NCBI GenBank assembly: GCA_018343915.1
Contig: JABRWF010000004.1
Span: 186,001 to 250,000, forward strand
Reading direction: 5' to 3'
DNA from: Agroathelia rolfsii
Lineage: Eukaryota; Basidiomycota; Agaricomycetes; Amylocorticiales; Amylocorticiaceae
Length of the DNA: 64,000 bases
The translations under genes and the position numbers were made by a program. Shown here in pieces: positions 47,447 to 62,073 of the stretch (its first letter is position 1; each line of letters begins with the position of its first letter). The notes under the pieces were generated by a model that was given only the letters and a program-made list of their open reading frames with translations, was not told the DNA's origin and ran no database searches.

Positions 47447-50400
47447 CTACTCTTCCATCTCGTCTCCACTGCTGGACTCATCGCTATCACTATCCTCGCC
47501 CTCGGCTACATCAATCTCTCCGAGTGCAATGTCGTGGTCGGCACCGAGATAGGAGTCGCAAATCGCGTAGAGCTTCAAAGCGTGAACACCCTTCGGCAAT
47601 GTGAACTCGAGCTTCACGTTCAATGACCGGTTCACAGTGACGCGCTTGATGGCGTGCAACTGCCGTGTGCTTGTCTCTCCAACAACGAGCCACCAATTGG
47701 CCATCTTTTTGCCTGGATAGAAAGGAGCAACGACGCTCTGGTCATCGCCTTCGTCCTCGTCTTCTACATCTCGAGATAGTCGGACTTGGAGAACAATGGG
47801 TGCGCCAGCGGTGTAGTCACCCTTGACGAGCTCGTGGGATACATCCAGGGTAGGATATGAGTTGACGAATGTCGCAACATCTTTCCTGTTGAAAACGTCA
47901 GAGGAGATTTGGGCATTGGCTATGACTACTTACATTTGATGAGGAGTCATTTGAAGCAGAGAGTTGCGGGCGTCATCCTCCATCTCCATAACGTCATAGA
48001 CGGATTCTATGCCTGCTTCCTTGCAACGCTTGACAACCTGCAAATGGGGATTTAAGAAAATGAAGGGTTGGGTATAATCATTTCGGAGCTTACCTCGGGC
48101 TCGAAGTGCGGGATTTGCTTCAATGGAGAGTCTGTGTCCCATTGGGCCTGAACGCACATTTGCGACAAGTCCATCGCGCCGAGGGCATTGAGCCATGCGT
48201 TCGACGACATGACATCAACACAGGCGGACAAGAGGTTGAGCACTTTCTCTAACACCAAAGCCTGGTCGGCAGCAAGATCGGGAGGTAGTTGGATGCGAGA
48301 GAAGTGAGCTTGAAGAAGCAAGAACGTCTTGAAGTGAGGAGCCTCGAAGTCGGCACCCTCGAGCTTGACAGGGACACGATCGTAGACACGACGCAAGATA
48401 ACGTCTTCGTGCCTTCGGATGGGGATGGTTTCGAATTCTGCCGAAGAAGATATAACTTCGAGGAGACCCTTGAGCTTGGTGCGCTCCTTCAAAGACAGCG
48501 TATAGACCTCCACAGTAACATCTACCAGAGATGAGTTCAGGTATCATAAAATCCCAACAATGCGGCTTACAGGAGATGTTGTAATATGCTGCAATCATGC
48601 CAAGGTTCAATGCGCTGACATCCATCTCGTCGGCAATTTCGATACATTTCGAGTTGACAAGGTCGTTCAACGTATTCTCCACCAGTTCGGAGAGATGATC
48701 TGACAGATGTTGATGGCTGACGTTGTGCAAGTTGTAATAATTGGGGTTCTGCGTCATGCGTCGGTAGAAGTACGTCCATGTAAGGATGTCCTATATAGAG
48801 TGTATTTAGCAACAGTTCATATAGGTTCCATAAGAATCTCACCATTGCGTCCTGTTTGTTCTCGATAGTCTTGACTGCGATCTCAGCCAGGAAGTAATCG
48901 TGGAGCATGTGCGTAGGCAGGTGAGATTCGATGGGCAGTCCCTCCTCCAAGAAGCGCTTGTAGAAGTCCTTGCGAGTTTGCTGACAGAGCAAAACACAGC
49001 GACTGCGTTCATCCTCCAAGGGGCGACAAGCACGTCCAATCATCTGCAAGACGTCCATAACAGGATAGTCGATGTATCGATGTTCCTTGCCTTCATAGTA
49101 TTGAACGCCCATGACGATAACCATGTAGCTGGCAACCGGCAGACCCCAAGCAACATCCTAAAACAGTATCAGCAAGACTGTCCATTTGCACTAAGCAGTA
49201 AGCTACATACCTTTGAAGCTACCAAAACTTGAATTGCTCCAGACGCAAAGAGTCTCTCAACGATACGCTTATCCTGTTTGCTGAGAGTTTCGTGGTAATA
49301 TCCAATACCATGCTTGAGTGTCTCGGCAAGACCACGATCAGACAGGTGATCCAAATGAGGTTGCAAATCAGCCTCTTCAATGTTCAGGAAGCGATCGGGA
49401 TTGGCATCTGCCGCGCAGTGAGTCAAGAGGTCATCTACGGTAAGACGACATTGACGACGGGATGGAACAAAGACGATGACGGGTTTTGTCGGAGCATGCT
49501 CAACAATAGACAGATATGCGGGCTTGGACATGGCAATCATCAAGGATGGGAAGTGCGGGATGCTGAAGCTTTGAAGGTGGATGTCCATATCCAAAGGACG
49601 AGCACTGTGACGAAAGGGAAAGAGATAAGTACGTTTATCCGAATTTCAAAAATTTGATCACTCCTCACCGTGGAGAGAAATTGAAGATGGCATGAGAAGG
49701 AGCACCCATCCACTCGCCCAAATCACGTGCATTGGCTAGTGATACACCGCAAGCAACTATCCTAGTCTTGATCTCCGTTTGCGCAGAGACATATCGAGTT
49801 CTGGAGATGACCACTTCATAAGTGGGGCCTATTTCGGAGCCAACTAGTTGAATTTCGTCTGCAATGAGAAGTCCAATATTTTGGACATTCTTGCGTTGTC
49901 TCCATCGTCGAGAAATGACATCCCACTAGAGAGAGAAAATCAATGTAATCCAAGACATCATATATGGATGAGACAAACCTGTGACGGTGTACAAACGATC
50001 ACATCGCCCTTCTCCAGTAACCGAAGATCCGCGGCAGTTTCTCCTGTAAGAGCGACGATTTCTTTGCCTCCTTGCAGGGCACCAAACTTCTTGCGCCACT
50101 CTGCCACACGTTGGTCGACCATTTCCTGATATGGCTCAATGCAAACCGCCCGAGGTTGCTCACGCTTGCTCCACAGACGTAGCAGAGCGAACTCAGCACA
50201 AACGGTCTTACCACTGCCAGTGGGTGCACCAATGAAAACGTTCTCATCCGAAGTGTAGAGTGCTTGGAAGACCTGTGTCTGGATCTTGTTGAACGTCTGG
50301 ATCGTCGAGGAATAGATCTTTTCGAATTCCTTGTTATGAAGAGCAGACAAAGGCAGTGCCTGGAGATCGAGAAGAGGTGTGTGCGGAGGGAATTTCTCAG

Positions 50401-53400
50401 GCAGGATAAGATGCTTGAATGAGATCGGCATGCGGGTTTCAGCATGTAGCCAGCGGTCCGATGTAATGGTGATGAAGTAGTTCGGAGGAACGGGCTCGAA
50501 CATCGGGACAGTGAGAGTAATGTTGTGTTCCGACTCCGCATAGCGCTGCCTCAGAATGAAGGTATCACTGAAGAGAATGATCTCGCCGTCCACATCCTCG
50601 ACGGTGATCAAGAACGACTCGGCCGAACCATGGATCTTCTCATCCCAACGGAAATCGGGCTCGATTGTGAGATCGACGCGCAAGAGAGAACGGGTGATAG
50701 GCTGCACTTGGGCCTTGAGTCTGCGGTACAAGTTAGCCATCCGCACCTCGTGAAAGGCGTCCAAAAAAACTTACTCGAGTTTCGGGAAGCTATGGACAAG
50801 TCGATGGACCAACTTTCCAGCGTTAGGAATACCGATGAGCTCTCCTATTTCAGGCGGGCTCTGTAGATGCATGAGTCACAGATAGCAAAGCTAATAAAAC
50901 ATGAGCGACTGACCAAGTCGAAATATCGATACCACGGCTGTTTGTTATAAGGAAACATTAATGGAAATCTACAACAAAAACAATTGGCATGGTCTTACGA
51001 ATTGTTTGCCTTCTGCTTTCCTGACGACTTCTGCTGGAACACCCTTGAACTGACGAAGAGGCGTCATGGAGCCCCACCTGGAGACTAATGAGCTAGTAGA
51101 AAGTTGAAATACAAGACGATTACTCACATTCGCCTCTCGACCATCTTGCAAAGATCAAGGGCAGCTTTAGCAGGCACTGCCCAACCACGCTTCAAGCAAA
51201 TCTCGAATATAGCGCGCAAGATACGACCGGCGGATTGTTGGACGTAGACCATGTCGGCCACCAACGCAAAGCCTAGACGCTTCAGAATAAGAGAAAAAAG
51301 GGAGGAGGGACAAACGAATCAATTAATACGCACCATCCAACTTGAGTTGCGAAATATAGGCTTGAAGAAGGACGTTGATCTTGGCAGCAGGCTCTTCAAC
51401 GCTCTCCTTCACAGGAATCGGCACTCGCTCTAATAGCTTCGAAAGTTCCAGTTTTTCCTATAAAAGAAAAAAAAAACCCCATAAATACTTGTGTATTTCG
51501 ACGACTCTCCGGAACTCACATCCTGACGGACGGGGAGCAATTTGAATTCATTTGACAGCGCAAACACTCGGAAAAGTTCCAGTGTCGACATCGTGGGGCG
51601 CAAGTGCTTATTGTACGTCGCCATGGAGTTGTAGGTCACGTAGTAATGCGAAGCAATCCTGCCGAGCTCAGTGCTTTGGAATCGGCCGGAGGCACGTTCG
51701 TACTTGATGAGATGGCACTTCTCAAGGAGGGCCGCGGCGGAATGAGCAATGTCAGCTCGCTTTTGAATCAGTCCCTCGTCGTCGTCTTGATAGTCAGCAC
51801 CAACGCCATACAAACCGGGAGACCTGAGCATTCGAACATATCTAAAATGGGGTGAGCATCCAAAAATAGCAATAGCAGAAATAATAACTTACAGATAGGT
51901 ATACCCGAGCCACTGAACGGCTTCATCACGGTTGCGAATCGTACCGAGGACTATCTCGGCGTTGAGGTTATCGGCCAGCTTGGACACGAACTGCGACTCG
52001 ATCGGTAATTGCTGGTTCATCAAGCTCAGATAGTACTGCAGCTCGGAATGATTCGTGATGATAATGCCCTCTCCGTATGTATCGTATTGCGGACGACCTG
52101 CACGGCCAAGCATCTGGAGGACGTCCTGAGGCGAAAGCTCCACCCAACGACCCTTCTCGGGATTGTAGATCTGCGTTCCTTTGATGATGACGGTGTGGGC
52201 GGGCAGATTGACACCCCACGCGAGAGTAGCGGTACAGACCAGGACCTGGATATGACCATCGCCAAAGAGATCTTCAACAAGAGCACGGTCCTCCCTCGTC
52301 ATACCAGCATGGTGGACACCAAAGCCGAAAGGTAACAAGTCACGTAAATTGCCATCCTTCACATTATTGGCTTCCTCCGTCAGGATTTCGCGAGTCGCGC
52401 TGTCAGGCTTGACGAATTGAGTAATGGTCTCCTTCTCGATGGCCATGTCGCGCAGAAACTTGGCGGTCTTGACAGTCTCCTTGCGAGAGTGGACAAAGAC
52501 GAGGGTCTGGTTTTTGCCGACTTGATCCAGGACCTTCTCGTAGCAAACCTCGTTCATCACCTGGTAGCGCTTGATCGCCTTCTTCTCCGTCACACCGATG
52601 AACTGTTGTTGTAAGCCACATGGTCGGTACGACGCATCGAAGTAGAAAAGACCCTTCGATTCATCCACGCGAAGGAAAGTCGCCACGTCCTGATAGTTGG
52701 GTAGCGTCGCCGAGAGACCGACCAAGCGCACGTATTCGGAAGTCTGCTCCATGCGCCTGATCGTACGCGCGATAACGCTCTCGAGAACAGGACCACGTTC
52801 ATCGTGTAGGAGATGGATCTCGTCGATTATAATTAAACGCACGAGGTTGGTATAACTAGTGTCGGTGCTTTTCCGAGTGATGACGTCCCATTTCTCCGGC
52901 GTCGTGACAATGATTTGGGTCTCGGAAATTTGCTGCTTCGTCATTTGAGAGTCACCGGTAAGTTCACCGACCTTGATGCCGAATTGTTCGAGCCGCTTCG
53001 AGAAGTTGCCAACCATCTCCTGTACGAGTGCCTTCATAGGTGCGATGTAGACGATCTTGAACGAGTCAAGTTCGAATGAACCGGTCTCTTCGTCGCGCCA
53101 TTTGGACATCTCATTCAGAATAGTCAACATGGCGACGTTGGTCTATGAATCATTAATGAGCAGATAGTACGAGAAGGAAAAACGGCGATCATACTAACCT
53201 TGCCAGCTCCGGTAGGTGCACAAAGAAGGATTGGCTCATCGGTTCCGAATGCGATAGGATAAAGTTTACTCTGGACGCGATTCAGCGTCGGGACGGAGCC
53301 GAACACAGGCCTGGACCAAGCAGGCAGGTCAGATATAGGAACGAGCTCCTTCTCGGCAACTTCCTTCTTTTTCGGTGCAGGAACGTGGATCTCCTCGTAG

Positions 53401-54785
53401 CCCTTACGGGAACGTTTGAATGAGCCGTCGGGCAACTTGGTCTTTTGATTTGACATCAGATGCCCGCCCTGACTAAAGGCCATGGCTTCCAAGTCAACAG
53501 TACGCTTTGGCTGTACAGTAGAGCCAGGCAGGAGGGTAGCAGTCTTAGGGACGGGTTCGGGTTTTGGCGCTTCGTCGACATCCATAGCGTCAGAGCGTTT
53601 TGCTTGTTTGTCTCCAGAGAGCTCCCGTAGAATCCACCCAACACCCTTCTCACGCATAGCGACCTCAACGTTGACACGTTCGTCGGCGTCACTACGAGCA
53701 AGCTTTGTGCACCAAACCACGACATCCCTGTTCTTGAGGAACTTGGTGATGGTAGCAAAATGGTCGTAGTCGAAAAGTTCCATAAGCTGGTTTTCACAGT
53801 CACGAAGGTTTGACTCGGAGCCAAGAATGGACAGCACGGAGGATGCCTTTTCGGCTGCAGTGACGGGATCAGGATAGACCTCAGATATCTGACGTTGCAC
53901 CCAGAAACCATCGATCGAGCGTGGGGAGACAATATCTTTGTCGCCCTTCGAGGTCGTCGCGGCCGAGGTCGAAGCCCCTCCAAATATCAGCTCCTCACCA
54001 GCAGCTCCATCCGGTGCTATAGACACATCTGCTTCGTCACCGTCCTCCGCGGCCTCATCATTCTCATCATCAGATTCTTCCCGGATCTCATATCCTTCTT
54101 CGTCCTCTTCCTCTTCCTCATCGTCTTCGAAAACCACTGCGACTCCAACTTCGTCATCGATTTCGGCGTCCTTACGCTCCATGTCTGGGTCGGCCATAGT
54201 CTCATCCTGGTCGCCATAGTCCGTGAGCTTTTTGGAAAGGTTCAGGAGCTGTGCGAACGATTCACTCGTGATAGGGCCCAAAACCTCCTCGATGCCCTTT
54301 TTCTTGTCAAAGTCCTTCAAGTTGTCACTTTTGAGCGTGTCGATAACAAGTTCTGCAGCGCTTCGAACGACGTCCGATGCTTGGTCGCCGAGGGCAGAGT
54401 GCACCGCGGAAAGGATCATTTCATAAACCTCGCGTGTTTCAGCCGTTTTGGGACGGTAGGTGACGCCTTCTGCATCCTCTGCAACTTGAATGATATCCCC
54501 ATAGCCATAGCCAATGGCCTCAGCCCTTCTCCGCGGCTGTTTATCTACACCGTCCTGAGTATCCTTGACTGCCTTCTTTTTCTTCTTCTCTAAATCCTTG
54601 GGCGCCTGTCGCTGTACGCGTGAGCCCATCTCTCTTGGGTCAATGCGCCCCGCCAGTGAAGTCGGCGCGCCATCAGGCTCCTTGTCCCGTCGAGGGAGCG
54701 CAGAGCGGTCAGCAGTCAAGACAAGAGACGAGATAGCCCCATAGTTGTAGCCAGAGTAGTCGGGCTTGCCACCATGACCAGACAT
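47447..54785 (-). CDS. BRR2: U5 snRNP ATP-dependent RNA helicase Brr2
   Basis: Ski2-like helicase that unwinds U4/U6 during spliceosome activation. It has the full Brr2 layout. The N-terminal region ([20 protein letters not shown]) includes acidic stretches ([20 protein letters not shown]) and the plug/PWI region. Cassette 1 has the P-loop [12 protein letters not shown], the Walker [34 protein letters not shown] and [18 protein letters not shown] Sec63 unit follows. Cassette 2 has [38 protein letters not shown] and [14 protein letters not shown] second Sec63 unit leads to the acidic end [12 protein letters not shown]. Cassette 2 carries DEIQ instead of DExH and ACGVS instead of SAT, consistent with Brr2's known inactive C-terminal cassette. 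Roughly ten introns are scattered, with cassette 1 in one large exon. Confidence 0.97.
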
Positions 54786-56317
54786 TGTGAGCTAAGCAGA
54801 GTTGCTTTTTCGACGCTGTCGCACTCTCGCCACAGACACGCGGTTGATTCAGGCGGAGATTCAAATGGGGCTCTTTCTCAGCCACTCTGACGCAGGCCGT
54901 ATCGTCATGATTCATGTCCTTAGTATTGGTATTGGCCATGGTGCATTCATCTTGCTATTCTTCTTCCACCACCGTGTCTGACCGCTATCTCTAGTACATG
55001 TAATATGCCCTTCAAGTGATTGAATTTATTTTTACTCGATCTTATCTTTGCACTGACTGCCGTTTTAGCATCCAAGGCCCTCGGATTGTCCGTGAGTCAT
55101 CATCGACTGGCTTAAAATTGCGTTGCCTCTAACTTTGTCATCCATACCTCAGACACGCACAGAAGATACACGATCATACCTGGGTGAGTACTACCTGACT
55201 CTTTTCATGGCAGTAAGAACTCAACTCATTGTCAAACTAGCTTCCTCTACGTGACATTCATCAACCTGAAGCCCAAGTTCTCAGTGCAAATAGGAAGACA
55301 TGTTCATATCAACTGACAGGTTTCAAATTTGCAGCTTGTCATTCCCGGCATGCTGGTCCCTCATTTCGCTCATCGAGGGCCAATGACGCGCATGATTGTT
55401 CGCAGCTGCTGTAGAGCCAACTCTAAGCTGCAAAGTAGATGAACATGAAACTTGTAATTATAGTAGCAATGCGATTTCTATCTGTTGTCACATTGAGCGC
55501 CTTTCTGTCCTTTGCTTTTGCAAGGTGTAGTGCACGTTGGGCCCCTGAAGTGGTCCCCACCAAGGGATAAGATTAACGCCACAGTCTTAATGACTATGCC
55601 ACAAATTGCCTAATCGGGTGTCTCGGCACGTCGGCCCGGCGAGGCTGCCACATTTTACTTCCGATTGGGTGAGTACAGAAAAGCCGATAATTAGCAGCAC
55701 TAGACCAATGCCGCTTCAGCTGGGCGGTATCATCAGACACGCCCATCTCGCTTATAGTCGCAATATTTTTCTCGTAATTAACCTGTTAATTCAGGCTGCT
55801 GTGATCATTTATCCCCATAACTATCCTGGCCGGACCATCCAACTCTACCCTGGCGGTGTGATGCCAGCCTGAGCACGCTCACTTTCTTCACTGGTAACTT
55901 AAAGCACATGCATATTGGCCACGACATGCATTGTTCAAGGCGACGGACTAGCCGTTAATGCGACAAACTGCTTGTCTCTCCGCGCCGATGCATCTGTCTG
56001 GCCCTCTACTGCCTTCCTCGCAGTTTATCCTGATGCCTCGAGGAGATCGTGACGCTTGCTCCGCCACTCGTGTGATACGCATGCCCCTGTACACCATGCC
56101 TGCCACATACATGAGCAATGGCTTTGCCAATCCACCTTCGATGCTCTACAAACTGCTCTATGTTATAAACGACCGAGATGACTGCTGTCCTCAACTCGTC
56201 GTCCAACAATATTACTATCTCTTCGCACGACTCCACTGAGGCGAGTATTTGTCACTCATCATGCTGCAAGCTATTTTACTGATATTGAACGCTTTTTTTT
56301 AGGAGACCGAGACCGAA
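54786..56317. other. Intergenic Brr2 / unknown gene, with unassigned GT..AG sites
   Basis: About 1.5 kb. It holds the BRR2 promoter side. At 55080-55340 there are several well-formed donor/acceptor pairs (gtgagtcat...cctcag; gtgagtact...actag) that could belong to a spliced transcript or 5' UTR. An acceptor-like ttttttttag at 56292-56301 precedes the next gene's ATG, which suggests a 5' UTR intron. No coding gene was recognised. Confidence 0.45.
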
Positions 56318-57912
56318 ATGCTCGGTGTGCGCGTCTTCAGGACGCACAACAGTTCATCCCAGCCCTCCAAGGGCGACAGCGCCCATCGTGCGCAAGAGTG
56401 GTCATCCCGCCACACCGCCGGCCCCACACAGGAGGCCTACGACCACCACGCTCACAGCAAGAAGCGGTGGTCTCTGATTCCATCCCATTTTGTTCCGACT
56501 TACGCCGCTCGGGCGTCTTCTCACCAACACCAGAAATCCCGAGCAACCAAGGGCTATGGCATTTACCATTCGCCCGACGATGGCCGTTTCATCTACGAGA
56601 GCTCCATTCATTCAGACTCAAAGTCTGATCTTCCATTCGAGCCTGGTAGAGGAGACGCCGCTCATGACTACTCCAAGCACTGGGAGGAATCTCATGGCTT
56701 GAGAAACCGACCCTCTCTCGCGTCTGTTTGCGCCGACAACGGAAGCGTCCACAGCTTCGACGCATATGATGATGATCACTCCGATAACGCCAGCATCGCA
56801 ACCGATGCAGCTACTGACGATTCGTTCCCGTTGGAAATCCCGGCTCTAACACAGCTCCAGAGCTCTGTCTCCGCCAGAGGCGGGGACGTCTACGATGTTA
56901 ACTTCGACGAGACCATGTCTCGTAAGTGACGCCAACATTATTATACGTGTTCATCTGACCAACATATCCCCACCAGAAACCGACAGCGATGTCAGCACAA
57001 CACCCACAGATGATGCCGCATACATTCACAGGCGTTCATACGCCTTTCTCGAGCGTGATCCGCAGCCGCAGCCCCAGCCACAATCAAAACAATACTCGCC
57101 CCAGTATCGCGAGCGCAAAGATTCGCTCGCGGTCGCTGCTGACCGAATCTACAAAAGCTATCACCAGGGCGACCCTTACCCACCCGGCCTGGACTTGCAA
57201 CCATATGAACGTGAGATCCCCACCGGGTATATGCCATCGACGACACGAGGCTATAATAGCCGCGGCCACATGCACGATGCCCCCACTGGCCCTATTGCCG
57301 TGGAAAGACGGTCATCAGTCTCGGCTTCGAGACCACTCCCTACGCCCCCTTCTCATCATCCGGCAGCGCAAACGCACTTGCATTACAGACCTGAACGCCC
57401 GGGCCCGACGCCCATCCAGGAACCACACCACCATTCCAGGGCCCGATCGACCTCGCCCCAAAGCCGGCTGGCGACCAATAGCACGAATATGCACGCACTC
57501 TCGGGCACTAGCACGATGACGAGCAGCACGAGCACGAAGCGGTCCGTACACTGGAACGAGAACATGATCTGCCCTTCGCCCATCCTGTCCCATCAGCGCC
57601 GAAAGGGCTGGTTCAATCGCCGTGGGTGAGTGATAGCATTTTTAAGCCTAAGGTTCAATAGTTTCCTATTAAACTCATACTCATGCATTTGTCATCAGTG
57701 ATCAATTATGGACCAACACAGGCGCATACAAGCCTCCCACTCCTGGGGAATTTTATCCCCCGGACCTTGACTCCTATCCCGATTACGGGGAGGGGTGGCA
57801 GAATGAGCACGGTGTCCGGATCGATATGTGCCATAGGCTGATACCGAAAAAGCCCTTACGCTCTGCGCTGAAGCGCAGGCCGGGCGACAACATCATTTCT
57901 GCGATTTCATGA
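56318..57912 (+). CDS. Unknown, probably disordered protein (conserved-looking C-terminus)
   Basis: Three exons: 56318 to about 56922, about 56978 to 57627, and about 57699 to 57912. The start at 56318 (MLGVRVFRTHNSSSQPSKGD) follows an acceptor-like site, so a 5' UTR intron is likely. The protein is His-, Ser-, Arg- and Pro-rich and largely low complexity (PQPQPQPQ; STSTMTSSTSTK), with an acidic patch SFDAYDDDHSDNAS. The end is better ordered: KRSVHWNENMICPSPI, GWFNRRGDQLWTNTGAYKPP, GEFYPPDLDSYPDYGEGW and KKPLRSALKRRPGDNI, ending AIS. The K-R-S-V-x-[WF]-N and 'LRSALKR' segments resemble PP1-docking or short linear motifs only loosely. I do not recognise a domain and assign no function. Confidence 0.75.
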
Positions 57913-58243
57913 CATTTGTGTGGTTTCTGTGTACACATGGACGACGACGACGACGACGGCTTTTATTTAATGTGTAGTCGAGCCTTGCTCTCGACTATAA
58001 CTTATTCGCTTCCTTTTTCTTCTTCCGATGCATTAGTAGCTTTCCATAGGTTTACATTTGCAACATTTCATTACATCATCTACTTATTCATTCCCATTAC
58101 ATCATCATTTATACCAGACACCCATTTAGCATGCATGCCTGTAACTCATCCATCATCATCATATGTATACTATCAATACTATCATTTTCACTCGCACCTG
58201 ACTACATACCCTCGGCTCGGGCATATTATAACTCCTGCCCTTC
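57913..58243. other. Convergent 3' region unknown gene / RecQ
   Basis: About 330 bases, C/T-rich on the plus strand, with a short GAC run at 57941-57956 just after the stop. No gene was seen. Confidence 0.45.
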
Positions 58244-61584
<3,341 letters not shown>

Positions 61585-62073
61585 CACGCCTCGTATACGA
61601 TCTCTACGCGTATATACTACAGTATTCTAGCCATGATAGTCCGCTGCAAATGAGTCGGGGTTCTTATGGACAAGCCCTGATTTGACCCACTAAGAGATTG
61701 CAGAGTCACTAATAGAGGCCGGGACTTGAGTTCTCCGGCGAGATGATACCAGCACGTTTAAGATCTGGAGACAAGAATGCGTTGGCCACGAGTATTGGTG
61801 CACTGTCAATGGTGGCGTGCGATCCAGGCATTAATATTGCATGAAAATGATGAACAAATGGTGAACGCGTCCAAGTTACGCGCTGCCAATGAGCGCGCCT
61901 GTGGACGCGCGTATTACATAAGCTAGCTTACTCTATTTGCACCGCGACTGCACAGTGACTGGCAGTCGCCGTTTCTTTGAATCATTCCAAACACCATACT
62001 ATAATTCCCATAATACTCTTGCGGGCTGCCTGTCTCACCGTAGAGCAATTATAACCAACATCAGGTCTTTTTA
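61585..62073. promoter_or_regulatory. Divergent promoter region RecQ / CFT1
   Basis: About 490 bases between outward-facing start codons. No clear TATA element. An interrupted palindrome-like set of CGCG steps lies at 61865-61915. Confidence 0.5.

Noticed and set aside
47447..49124. Several 140-185-codon overlapping minus-strand frames at the BRR2 3' end as separate genes
   Set aside because: They are neighbouring exons of BRR2 and run-on frames through introns; spliced, they give the second Sec63 unit and acidic tail.
53895..54593. A 232-codon open frame antisense to the BRR2 N-terminus
   Set aside because: It mirrors the acidic GAG/GAT-rich BRR2 exon; the translation is hydrophobic low complexity with no domain, as expected for the complement of acidic repeats.
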